DNA from: Fibrobacterota bacterium
Lineage (GTDB): Bacteria; Fibrobacterota; Fibrobacteria; UBA11236
Assembly (NCBI GenBank): GCA_028287505.1
Contig: JAQBPN010000008.1
Span: 21,328 to 85,327 of the forward strand
DNA: 64,000 bases
Reading direction: 5' to 3'
In this document: positions 40,999 through 50,265 of the stretch, piece after piece
How the letters are laid out: every line of letters begins with the position of its first letter
Numbering within the stretch: position 1 is the first letter of the stretch
Position numbers and translations under genes: made by a program
Notes under the pieces: model-generated
The model's database searches: none
Told to the model about the DNA's origin: nothing
The model's input: only the letters and a program-made list of their open reading frames with translations

Positions 40999-43900
40999 TC
41001 AATATTGTATGACCTTTATGAACTCTGCTGGTATCGAATATGGAAATTGCATTTCATAACCACCACCAGGCATTCCGAATTGACCGCTAACACGAGTTAC
41101 ATTTGGAATTTCGAGCCCAGATACTCGAAGTCCTTGAACATCGATTTCCAACATGACGTTGCGCGCTCCTCCTGCGGGATTCAAAGCAAGTTCAATACTA
41201 GCTTGAAGTGGTTTTAGCCCAGCTGTCGGCGTTGCAAAAGAACCTGGTCGCAATCCTGTCTGAGTTATAGATTCAGCAAATTCATCTGTAGTAAAATGAA
41301 ATGCCTTGGTTCCAACAGCTTCCTCTGAGGCAAAAACTCCACTACCGCTCAACAACGGCCCAAATCCCCCCAAAGCAATCATATAGGCGATCGCCATTTG
41401 GCGCCTGTAAGCTGCGGACGGACCGAAACTCAATGGGTAATCCCCATCTAGTGGTCCAGCGCCTGCAAAAACATTGTCCCCCGGTCGAGACTCATGTGAC
41501 ACATGGTAGTCAAAAACGGCTTTGCCTCCTGCTTTGTCTCTTTGTATTTCTTTTTCCCGTTTCTTCTCCGGATCCGTCAGAGCAATAGGAATGATCGGCC
41601 GTCCATGCCCATTGTTTACGCTCCCCCATGATTTACCTCCACTTGAGACCGAAACACTAACACCAATACCCGAATTATAAGAATCATCAATACCATCTCC
41701 ATCCTGATCACCACACTCACTGGAACCACAACCGCCAAAAACAGCCCGGTACATTGAATGAAATGTATTGTCATCATCCGGAGTACCTTTCGCCCATTGA
41801 TCAACCGCATCTTTGGCTTCGCCGGATTTCCGATAAATCAAATCCCCCGCATCGGATATCCCCTTCCCCACATCTTCCCAGCAGTCGCCATCGAAGGGAT
41901 TCCAACATTCCCCGTTGTACTCCAAGCCATTTATCGGATTGCCTGGACCAAAAGTATAGGGGTTAAAGAACTGACCCCTGGGATCCGGACTCATGAACAT
42001 CCCCAACTCTGGATCGTGCCACCTGGCCCCAAAAGCATAAAGCCCAGTAAGCAGTTCCAATTCTTTGCCTTGATATTTTTGCGTTACGGGGTCCGCCGTA
42101 TTGATCTTCAGGTCCTTATTGGACCCATACGCCAAATAGTCCTGCGCCCTCCCATTTGCATACCCACCCCGGTCATCCACTGTGGCCATGGTGGAGCCTT
42201 GATGATTCTTGACAACAAAATCATATTTCCCATCAGGACGGATGCGTCCAATCTGCGAACTCTGCCCAAACAGGCTAACCGTTGCGCTTGTCGTCTTGAT
42301 CTTTCCAACCTGATTGTACTCCTCCCTCCACTCTTTGATCATCCCGGGACCCATATAAACATAATTTACGCTTCGTAGTTTGAAATTGAAACTGAGATTG
42401 GGCTTGCTCTCCACTTCAACCCGGGAAACCCGGTTTCCATCCGCATCGTAAAAGTTATAAAGAGTTGTTCTCGGATAGCTTACTTTGAAATACTGCGGCA
42501 AACCTCTTGCGTCATAGATGCAGCATCGAAAAATCCCTTTAGCAACGGCGCTATCCACAGAAAAGGAAACCGGCAGACCGTCCCAACCATAGTCCACATT
42601 CATTTTCTTGGACTTGTCCCAAATCAGAGCCCCGTTGGTGTCATAAACAAAAGAACCTGAAGAGGACATGTCCCTCGTGCTGCCCAACGAGAGCTTGCCC
42701 AAGACTTTATCCAATCGATAAGAGTTTTGCCGGTAAACATACTTGGCCGAGTCAGTGCTCGAAGTTCCAGCGCTCCGTTGGCCCAGGATACGGCCGTTGA
42801 GATCGTATTCCAACGCGCTGGAAAGTGCCGAAGTAGTGTCCATGGTAAGCGAACCCGAGACAATATTCTGGCCTCCATCCAAGGGGTGGGCATTGGTATT
42901 CTGATAAGCTTTGGCTGTTTGCATGCGCCCTAGTTGGTCATACCCATAGTTTACAGTGCGCACGGGCTTAATGGAATCCAGGTCGCTCGTGTACTTGTAG
43001 GTTTGTTGGGATATGGACCCATCGAATTTGGGTTGGACAAGGCCCGGATTTCCCGAGGCGGCGAAGGCTTTGCTTTCATACCCCAGGAATTGCTGGAAAA
43101 TCCGCTGGCCCAGTCCAGTGGCCCGGATTTCCCGCAGGCCTCCATGACTGTGGTAAAAGTACTCCATGTCCGTAGTCGAATCCCCTGAGGCATTTCCCCC
43201 CAGGGCGACCTTGGCAATAGGGCCCCAATTCGCGTAGGTGTACCCGGCCAGCGGTTTTCCTGATAATCCGGTAATTTGGGACACTTGCCCATGGTAGTCA
43301 TAGTAATAGGTCTGGGAACTGGATGCCGAATATTCGTCTGCCGCAGAATAATTTGTGTAATGCTGCAGGCGATCCTGCGAATCGTAGAGGTACCATATAT
43401 CTTGCAACCGCTTCAAGGGGTCACGCACGGCGCCGATATACTTCCATGATGTGCTGAGGTTTCCGCGTACATCATACCGGAAGAAATCCGCCACGAACTT
43501 ATCCTTGGCGGTGAATTTGGAATAGGTATTGTCCTGATTTTTGTTGTATTTGCAAATCAGACGGCCCGAGGCATAGTGAATGTCGAGATACTGTTTCCAA
43601 GTACCCATGGTTTCATTCAGGGTCAATCCTGTACGACTTTGGAAGCCGGTTGTATCGTCATAAATATAGCCGATTTGTTCGATTTTGCTGGATCCATGAT
43701 AGCTATCCAAGTCCATGCTGTCCTGATTAACGGCCGAGAGAATGGTATCGAGACCTTGGCTGATGAGTCGCCCCATGTTGTCGTAATCATAGTAGGTGAA
43801 ATAATGTCCCGCCCGCTGCTCTTCGTCCTGACTGTAGCGGAGCTGACCTTGTCGGTTGTACCAGAATTTTCGCAGATTCCGGTCCGGGGAATAAGAGCTT

Positions 43901-45189
43901 AAGGTTTGACCCAGGGCATTAAACTGGGATACCTCGGCAAAATTGCTGGTGCCCGCGCTATCATCGATGGGGGTGTAAACCTTTTTCACGGCCCCGGAAG
44001 GATAATACTCGTAGCGCGTGGCGGCCCACTTCCATGAAGTGGCACTCGAAGCGTTTCGCGTAATGTTGTGGGCACTTCGGATAACTTGCCCAAGCCTGTT
44101 GGTCCAAGTCAATGTATAACTGCTATCCTCATTTTTGGACCAATCGAGTCTATACTTGCATTCGGCGTTTAGGGTGGAAGGGTTCTCGATGTTGGCGGGG
44201 GCAATGCTGTCCTGAACGTAGTAGTGGTCCTGTTTCACCGTGTGGCCCTTCCCAAACTGCCAAGCCGAATCCGGTTCGCTCGCTTCCAAGACCCTCGAGC
44301 CCGGCTCATTGGAATAATTCGCCCGGGAGAAGGGATATCCTTTGGCGTTGAAAGGACCGCTCGACCCATAAAAAGTCTGGGCTCCGCTTAGCAGGGAACT
44401 GATGAGTACCGGCGTAGAGGTCGAATAGGGCGTAGCTAGAAAAGTGGTTTCCGGCCGGGCGAAATTGTCGAAGCCGATACCTCCGACCAGATATTGGTCC
44501 CCCACGCTCGTTGCCTTGGCCTGCGTTTGATGAATGCGTCCTAAAGCATCGCCAAAAGCCACGGTTTCGAAGTTTGTTTTCCGCCTATCCTCTGCGGATA
44601 CATCGCTCAGCGCATCTACGTCCAATACCACATCGTCGAAATACAGGGTTCCGACAGAACTGCTCACGAATTCCGCTAGGGAAATACGGAGAGTATTGGC
44701 CCGGGCCAAAGGCGCAAAATTCATGGAATAGAATTTCCAAGTACTTGAAGCGGTCAGGTAAGCGCCCGTGGTGGAACTGTCAAACAATCCCTTTACATAC
44801 CAATTGATTGCCGGCCGTATGCCGTTAGTAGTGAACGTCCCTGTGGTCTTATAATAAAAGGACAGCGTGTAGCTGGGGTTATTGGGATTGAAGGGTATGT
44901 TATTGGACAGGAGGTGAGGGCTGGTTGCCGCCCCGTCGGTTCTTTGTGCCTTGGCCACGAAGCTGCCCGATTTGGCTGCACTTACTTCCGTCCCCGCCGC
45001 CTTTAAATGCGTGTCGAGAGCACCGCCGAAGGGAAATTCCACCCAAGAATCCAAGGCATTCTCAAAGCTCCAGTTGGCAACCAGGTTTCCGCTTTGAAAA
45101 CTCCATTGATAAAAACGGGAATGCGTGAGGGCCTTGACCCCCAGGGGCAACGAAAGGAAAAGCAACAGATAAAATCGGGACGTTTTCAT
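40999..45189 (-). CDS. Exported RHS-repeat protein with ADP-ribosyltransferase-like C-terminal toxin domain
   Basis: This 1396-residue protein starts at the ATG at 45189, one base inside the previous stop (TGATG). Signal MKTSRFYLLLFLSLPLGVKA; a carbohydrate-binding-like jelly-roll (NLVANWSFENALDSWVEF to LYFDDVVLDVD, about residues 35-195); many YD repeats (YYDYDNMGRLISQG, YLYDSQDRLQHYTNYS, YDLNGRILGQRS, YDARGLPQYFKV); and the RHS core end QKYQGKELELLTGLYAFGARWHDPELGMFMSPDPRG with NPYTFGPGNPINGLEYNGEC (about 1060-1120). The variable tail ends with a module of about 100 residues: KAFHFTTDEFAESITQTGLRPG, VMLEIDVQGL, GGGYEMQFPYSIPAEFI. Its ordered His and Glu resemble ART-fold toxins. It likely acts on competitors or hosts after export and cleavage of the core. 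Confidence 0.85.
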   Translation of the reverse strand: MKTSRFYLLLFLSLPLGVKALTHSRFYQWSFQSGNLVANWSFENALDSWVEFPFGGALDTHLKAAGTEVSAAKSGSFVAKAQRTDGAATSPHLLSNNIPFNPNNPSYTLSFYYKTTGTFTTNGIRPAINWYVKGLFDSSTTGAYLTASSTWKFYSMNFAPLARANTLRISLAEFVSSSVGTLYFDDVVLDVDALSDVSAEDRRKTNFETVAFGDALGRIHQTQAKATSVGDQYLVGGIGFDNFARPETTFLATPYSTSTPVLISSLLSGAQTFYGSSGPFNAKGYPFSRANYSNEPGSRVLEASEPDSAWQFGKGHTVKQDHYYVQDSIAPANIENPSTLNAECKYRLDWSKNEDSSYTLTWTNRLGQVIRSAHNITRNASSATSWKWAATRYEYYPSGAVKKVYTPIDDSAGTSNFAEVSQFNALGQTLSSYSPDRNLRKFWYNRQGQLRYSQDEEQRAGHYFTYYDYDNMGRLISQGLDTILSAVNQDSMDLDSYHGSSKIEQIGYIYDDTTGFQSRTGLTLNETMGTWKQYLDIHYASGRLICKYNKNQDNTYSKFTAKDKFVADFFRYDVRGNLSTSWKYIGAVRDPLKRLQDIWYLYDSQDRLQHYTNYSAADEYSASSSQTYYYDYHGQVSQITGLSGKPLAGYTYANWGPIAKVALGGNASGDSTTDMEYFYHSHGGLREIRATGLGQRIFQQFLGYESKAFAASGNPGLVQPKFDGSISQQTYKYTSDLDSIKPVRTVNYGYDQLGRMQTAKAYQNTNAHPLDGGQNIVSGSLTMDTTSALSSALEYDLNGRILGQRSAGTSSTDSAKYVYRQNSYRLDKVLGKLSLGSTRDMSSSGSFVYDTNGALIWDKSKKMNVDYGWDGLPVSFSVDSAVAKGIFRCCIYDARGLPQYFKVSYPRTTLYNFYDADGNRVSRVEVESKPNLSFNFKLRSVNYVYMGPGMIKEWREEYNQVGKIKTTSATVSLFGQSSQIGRIRPDGKYDFVVKNHQGSTMATVDDRGGYANGRAQDYLAYGSNKDLKINTADPVTQKYQGKELELLTGLYAFGARWHDPELGMFMSPDPRGQFFNPYTFGPGNPINGLEYNGECWNPFDGDCWEDVGKGISDAGDLIYRKSGEAKDAVDQWAKGTPDDDNTFHSMYRAVFGGCGSSECGDQDGDGIDDSYNSGIGVSVSVSSGGKSWGSVNNGHGRPIIPIALTDPEKKREKEIQRDKAGGKAVFDYHVSHESRPGDNVFAGAGPLDGDYPLSFGPSAAYRRQMAIAYMIALGGFGPLLSGSGVFASEEAVGTKAFHFTTDEFAESITQTGLRPGSFATPTAGLKPLQASIELALNPAGGARNVMLEIDVQGLRVSGLEIPNVTRVSGQFGMPGGGYEMQFPYSIPAEFIKVIQY

Positions 45190-48100
45190 CAATTTTCCCC
45201 CATCTTGTGCATCCCGGCCTGAGTGAAGATACGGAACTGATCATCGCGTACTGCGCTGACGTTCCCCTTAAAGCCGATGTCATAATACGTGGTAATGTGG
45301 CTGCCATTGGTTATGCTGCTTGGGGGGCCCAACTTATCATAGGTTGTAAGATTGAAAGAAGCATTGCTGGGAAGGCAAACGATGTCATCGACATAAACGA
45401 TGCGGCTGCTGCTGCCGATAGAATTACCCGTGCCTATCCGGATACGCAAGAAATCACTGCTTCCGTTAAACAAGTCATTGGAAGTAACCTGCGCACAGGT
45501 CAGATTGACCTCCCAGCGTTGCCAGACCCTTTTGGCCGAGGGATCCCCGGATACAGGATTACCCTGGATGGTCTCGATAAGGGTGTTGTTGGACCGCCGT
45601 CGCTCCACAATCAGATTGGGCGTTCCCGTATCGGAGTAAGCCCAGGCTGAAACCCTAAAGCCATACCCTAGATCCCGGACATCTTTGAGAGAAAGGTTTA
45701 TGGCGGGACCGTAACCGTCGGTGACCTGAATGCTGTAACGTCCGGTATGGGAAAGAGAGGATTGGAAAATACCCCCCTGCTTTTCCCATCTTTTCTGGTA
45801 ATCCAAAAAGTTGTTGTCGGGCAATACGGCATTTCCGTTTTCGCCCAAAAGAATGGCACAGTTTTCAAGTTTTGCATTTTGGACTGCTCCAACTGGATCC
45901 GAGCGGAGACCCTCATAAAAAACGCTGCTATAGCTTTCGCTAAATGCGCTGTAGAGTTTGTTTTTCGCGACTTTGGTTTCCAACGTCTGGAAGAAGTTAT
46001 TGGTATCGCGACGGGTAATGGTGGAGGCGGGAAGCCATCCCTCATTTAAACTGAAGGCAGGCGCTGTGCCGTTGCGGAGGTCTGAGTCGCCTAAACTCTG
46101 ATCGTACTCGCGCCAAAGGGAATCCTGCTGGAAGTAATAACCTTTGAATTCGCTTTTGGAAGCCGCAATGACGTTGGAGGTGCTGTAAACAGTAGTCGGG
46201 TTCCATGTTTTAAGGCTCCCAGTGTCAGGTTGGGTGGAGAGCTTGTAGACCAAGCTTTGCTTGGAAAAACCCAGAGAATCAAAAATGCTCTGACTCAGGA
46301 CTATCTTGTCGGGACGATTGTTACGAAGGATAAATCGAGGCATCCCATTAGTGTCACAGAAATTGAAATAGGAAGTGGTGTCGGACATGTGACTTAGATT
46401 TCGAGCGGCATTCTGGAAATAGGACGCCTTGGGATGCGTCACATACAGGGCCTTAGGCCATACCGGATTGTGGTAAGGTTCCGACAGGGTGGTCATTGAA
46501 AGGGTTGTGTCGTAGCTGCCAGACATGGATTGGAAGTATTTCTCACTTCCAATAAGGGACATACCTCTCCCCATTAAGGTATTCGAGGCATGGTCCAAGT
46601 TGAAGAACGTGCGATTTGTGCCCAGGTTCGACCCAAATACTGAATTCACCTGTTTTACGTCGGCAAATTCAAATTGGGGGGTGAGCGTATGGCTGTTGAA
46701 TTCCGCCTGGCCCACCGGAGCAATTCCACTGCCGTAAGGCGCATAGAAGAAGTAATAAGTAACCCGATTTCTGTTTTCATCAGCCAGAGAAGAGTGGGAC
46801 ACGAGGCCGGTGACTACGAACTGACTGTCGGGAGTGGCAAAACCCTTGCCGTCAAACTGGAATTGCCGATAGCGGATCCTCTTTGAAGAACCGGTGGTAT
46901 CCAAAGTCATCTGCATTCCCATACGGGCAGCGGTAGTCATCACGGCATGGGACTGCTTTAAAGGCTTCCAATCTATGTTATTGCTGATCAAATTTCGATC
47001 GGGTGTCCCATAGGTGTAAATGAAGGCAGCGGTATCCAGTGGATGGAAGCGCACCGTGTAATAATTGATTGCACAAGATCCCACATTCACATTTTCATTG
47101 CAAGGGCCGTTGTTATTCCATCCATATGTAGCCACAAGCATATTGTCGGATGGAGAGAATGATATATTGAAAAGGCTCACACCATCTTTCATTAGGTTAC
47201 CGGTTCGATCTTTATATCCGTTTGGTAAAAGTCTATTGACTTGATATATCCGAGAGTCATAGTTGGTGGCACTCTCGTGCCTAGGGCGTAGGCCATAGCT
47301 CGCCGAATCCAGATAATATTCGATGCTGAAGGCGCTGGGATGCGTTCGGACGAGAACCTTCCATGCCGTGTCCATGTCGCTGCGAATGACGGTGGAGTTG
47401 CTAAAAGAATCACCGGTCCCTGATTCATAGGCACCTCTTTGGAAAAAGCGAATTGTTTTTCCATTGAAAGGATCGGCGACCACAAAATAATTCTCCGAAG
47501 GGAAGACCTGCATATACCCTCCCACGGTTTGCCCGTAATTTGCCGCCATTTTCAACGTGTCGCCATCAAAGGAAAAACCGCTCAGATTGACTCCTGCAGC
47601 ATCTCTGCTTTGGATGAGGATATAGTCTCCGCCTGATGAGACGGAAAGAATCTGTTTTTCCCATTTCATGGGATATCCGCTTTTTTGTATGGTCGTATTA
47701 ACTGTGTTCACTCCGAACTTTCGCGAGATCTCTCCGAACCCGCTCCCGTCTTGCTTGATTGCATAGGCGGTAAATGCGCCAGTGGCGGAATCAGCCACCG
47801 TAAAAAAGTTCGGAGATGTCGTCACGAAGAGACTGTTCCGGGTCCATTCTAAGCAGTCCCCGGAAGAGCCGACTCTGATACTGTCGCCATAGACGCCCTT
47901 ATTGTCCAAATCGCAATTGGTGAGTGTGCGGTTCAAAGTGGTCCACCCCGTTGCTTTTCGAATTGCCACGACAATCCTAGAGGTTGAACCGATTGTTTGC
48001 ACAAGAAAATATTGACCTGAGGGGAAAACCTTGATCTTTCCGTTAAAGTTTGCATTCGCATCCACCCAATGTGGATCCCCATTAAGTATGGCGGTTTTAT

Positions 48101-49724
48101 CCTCCCACCTAATGCCATCATATTCATAGAGCTTGACACTGCCGAAGTGCTCTCCAACTGCGAGGAAATAGTTGCCGGCGGGATAAAGCTTCCATTCGTC
48201 AGCTGTGGTCGTGGCGTCGCCCAGCTCCAAACGCATCGTCACGAGGTCCCCGTTGTCCGTGGAGCGCGGGTCAAAGTAGTTGCCGGAGTTCCGCTTCACC
48301 TCTACGTACATTTTCTGGGTGATACCTGATTCGCCGGAAAGCGACTCGTTATCTCCATCTTTCACGACGGAAAAACAAAAACGCTCGTCGCATGAGGACT
48401 CTACCTTCCACTTGGAAAGCTTAGCGGTGTCCGAGGGCAGGGGAATATCGCTTGTGCCATCGGCCCTTTTCATGACATAGTTCTGGCCATCTTGCCCGCC
48501 GCTGGTTCCAGAAAAATAATTTGGGCTGTAGATGTATGTGTCCGTGCGGGAGGATGGAGTAGTCACGCTTTTTAAGAGATAGAAGCGATCAGAATCGTAA
48601 GTGAACGTCCATCCGCTATCCTGGACAAAGGTTGAAGCAAAAGATTTAGGGTAGAAGAGCTTGATCTTGTCCAATAAGCCTTTGGATTGGGAGATCCAAT
48701 CGAACTTGTAGAAATGGGTGAGGCTTCCCTCTTTGTAGCATTTCAAGGTATCCAGTCGGCGTGTCTCGAACAGTTTCTGATCGACACGGTTTTCATTGGG
48801 GCCGTAGCCCACATATTCAACGCTTCCCTTAGCTGCGGTTTTGAATTCATAACGCTCTACCTCTTGGCTTCCTTCCGTCCATTTGATGTTTTTCAGATAC
48901 CCTTCGCGCACATAGGATTTACCCGGCGCGGCGGAATCCAAAAAGCGCTCGTATTCGAAGTTGAGGATGTTTTTTGGGGCGCCGCCGGGTAGGGTGTCAT
49001 AGAAGGTGCGTAAGTCCCAGCGATAAATGAATCTTTTCGCGCCAACATAGGAATACGGACTGGCTTTGATGAGCCCGTTGTTATAGAACACATACCTCTG
49101 AGCGTTGGTATCCTGCCCAAACATCATTTTCTTGCCGTCAGGGAACGTGAAAGTCCATTTGGTGAACTGGCTTGCATACTCCCCCGTAGTGGCCGTGTCG
49201 AATGCGATTTTTATGTAGGGGTTCGTGGATACGAAGTAACGAGTGCGGGCGCTATCGATCAGGATCTGGCCTCCCCCATAGGGCCCTAGGTTGCAATAGA
49301 TGACATCATCGAAAGAGGAATAGGTCCCCTTGTGGTTGACGGCTATAAAAGGGGTGGAAAGATTGAAACCCAGACCCACCCATGAGGTTGGAGCCTTTTC
49401 ATTGTCGTTGTCGAGGGTGGCCTTGGTATCCCCGCTATATCCGAGGGTAATGGGGAATGAGACTCCGCGGGCGGAAATACCCCCTAAGGGGACGGAATAG
49501 CTGGACTGACCGGTGAAAAGGTTAACTCCGTGAACAACCTTGCCCGAGCCGTTTCCCGGACTTTGAAAAACGCTGGGGGCGATGGTTTTCACGTTCGCGG
49601 CGGTTGCGCCTTGTTGTAAAAGTTGCTGGGCGGATCCGGTGGTCTCATGAATCCGCAGCGCGCCGGCAAAGGCCGGTGGTAAGACTATAGTCAAATATAA
49701 CGTGGCAAAAATCCGCTTCATCAT
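45189..49724 (-). CDS. Exported RHS-type shell protein (TcB/SpvB-like partner)
   Basis: This 1511-residue protein starts at the ATG pair 49724/49721 with signal RIFATLYLTIVLPPAFAGA. The N-terminal block GKVVHGVNLFTGQSSYSVPLGGIS, GVSFPITLGYSGD and PTSWVGLGFNLS is the usual beginning of RHS/SpvB-type shells. The middle (about residues 500-860) repeats PxGxYFLxV-like strands (YPAGNYFLAVGEHFGSVKLYEYD, FPSGQYFLVQTIGSTSRIVV, FPSENYFVVADPFNGKTIRFF), as in a beta-propeller. Near the C-terminus is a jelly-roll (about 1345-1460) and a final YD-type unit TYDKLGPPSSITNGSHITTYYD. It has no toxin tail. One-base overlap with the next gene, which carries the RHS core, argues that the two make one complex. 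Confidence 0.8.
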   Translation of the reverse strand: MMKRIFATLYLTIVLPPAFAGALRIHETTGSAQQLLQQGATAANVKTIAPSVFQSPGNGSGKVVHGVNLFTGQSSYSVPLGGISARGVSFPITLGYSGDTKATLDNDNEKAPTSWVGLGFNLSTPFIAVNHKGTYSSFDDVIYCNLGPYGGGQILIDSARTRYFVSTNPYIKIAFDTATTGEYASQFTKWTFTFPDGKKMMFGQDTNAQRYVFYNNGLIKASPYSYVGAKRFIYRWDLRTFYDTLPGGAPKNILNFEYERFLDSAAPGKSYVREGYLKNIKWTEGSQEVERYEFKTAAKGSVEYVGYGPNENRVDQKLFETRRLDTLKCYKEGSLTHFYKFDWISQSKGLLDKIKLFYPKSFASTFVQDSGWTFTYDSDRFYLLKSVTTPSSRTDTYIYSPNYFSGTSGGQDGQNYVMKRADGTSDIPLPSDTAKLSKWKVESSCDERFCFSVVKDGDNESLSGESGITQKMYVEVKRNSGNYFDPRSTDNGDLVTMRLELGDATTTADEWKLYPAGNYFLAVGEHFGSVKLYEYDGIRWEDKTAILNGDPHWVDANANFNGKIKVFPSGQYFLVQTIGSTSRIVVAIRKATGWTTLNRTLTNCDLDNKGVYGDSIRVGSSGDCLEWTRNSLFVTTSPNFFTVADSATGAFTAYAIKQDGSGFGEISRKFGVNTVNTTIQKSGYPMKWEKQILSVSSGGDYILIQSRDAAGVNLSGFSFDGDTLKMAANYGQTVGGYMQVFPSENYFVVADPFNGKTIRFFQRGAYESGTGDSFSNSTVIRSDMDTAWKVLVRTHPSAFSIEYYLDSASYGLRPRHESATNYDSRIYQVNRLLPNGYKDRTGNLMKDGVSLFNISFSPSDNMLVATYGWNNNGPCNENVNVGSCAINYYTVRFHPLDTAAFIYTYGTPDRNLISNNIDWKPLKQSHAVMTTAARMGMQMTLDTTGSSKRIRYRQFQFDGKGFATPDSQFVVTGLVSHSSLADENRNRVTYYFFYAPYGSGIAPVGQAEFNSHTLTPQFEFADVKQVNSVFGSNLGTNRTFFNLDHASNTLMGRGMSLIGSEKYFQSMSGSYDTTLSMTTLSEPYHNPVWPKALYVTHPKASYFQNAARNLSHMSDTTSYFNFCDTNGMPRFILRNNRPDKIVLSQSIFDSLGFSKQSLVYKLSTQPDTGSLKTWNPTTVYSTSNVIAASKSEFKGYYFQQDSLWREYDQSLGDSDLRNGTAPAFSLNEGWLPASTITRRDTNNFFQTLETKVAKNKLYSAFSESYSSVFYEGLRSDPVGAVQNAKLENCAILLGENGNAVLPDNNFLDYQKRWEKQGGIFQSSLSHTGRYSIQVTDGYGPAINLSLKDVRDLGYGFRVSAWAYSDTGTPNLIVERRRSNNTLIETIQGNPVSGDPSAKRVWQRWEVNLTCAQVTSNDLFNGSSDFLRIRIGTGNSIGSSSRIVYVDDIVCLPSNASFNLTTYDKLGPPSSITNGSHITTYYDIGFKGNVSAVRDDQFRIFTQAGMHKMGEN

Positions 49725-49735
49725 GGATGTACTTC

Positions 49736-50128
49736 CTAGGGAATCAACGGGTTGACGAGTTTAAGACGCTCTTTGCAAAAATTGCGTTCCTCCGCAGTCA
49801 TCTCGCTTAAGGAATCCACTTCTTCCTTTTTGGGGAAGCGGGCCTCATCGCAGAAATCGATCAAGTTGGCGATTTTTCTTTGCTGCCTCTCTTGCTCCAA
49901 CTTATCCATCGATTCATCCGCTCTTCGGAATGAAGTGACCTTAAGCCACCCCACCGAATCCACAAGCTTGATACGCCTCAATTCCTCGCGGTTGGCTTGA
50001 ATCTTTTCCCTCTTCAGCTCTTTGGCGTCCTTCTGCCACACGGGAACATCTGGTTCATTGACCCCCGCTGCAAAGCCTATAGCCACCACCAAAATCAAGA
50101 ATCCCGCCATAAGGCATGCTTTTTCCAT
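49736..50128 (-). CDS. Small exported coiled-coil protein heading the RHS operon
   Basis: This 130-residue protein starts at the ATG at 50128 behind GGAGGG. Signal ACLMAGFLILVVAIGFAAG. The mature protein is charged and helical (KDAKELKREKIQANREELRRIKL, ADESMDKLEQERQQRKIANLIDFC), predicted as coiled coil, with two Cys. It sits 11 bases upstream of the 1511-residue shell gene and is the first gene of the minus-strand group, so a chaperone, adaptor or assembly role for the RHS proteins is a reasonable guess. No known family recognised. Confidence 0.65.
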   Translation of the reverse strand: MEKACLMAGFLILVVAIGFAAGVNEPDVPVWQKDAKELKREKIQANREELRRIKLVDSVGWLKVTSFRRADESMDKLEQERQQRKIANLIDFCDEARFPKKEEVDSLSEMTAEERNFCKERLKLVNPLIP

Positions 50129-50199
50129 TGTACAGCCCTCCTATTAATCGAGAAAGGTAGAGGCTTTTAAAATCGGGTTTGGGTTTTTCAGGAACAAAG

Positions 50200-50225
50200 T
50201 TGCGCCCAAACGGGCGCACCTCGCA
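50200..50225. promoter_or_regulatory. Palindromic element shared with 39854-39879 (copy 2)
   Basis: TTGCGCCCA-AAC-GGGCGCAC-C-TCGCA lies between the divergent starts of the RHS operon (50128) and the TIGR02147 gene (50266). Its position suits an operator controlling one or both. Confidence 0.6.
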
Positions 50226-50265
50226 TACATAGGCAAAGTCTCAAGCGGCTGTTATTATTCTCCGG

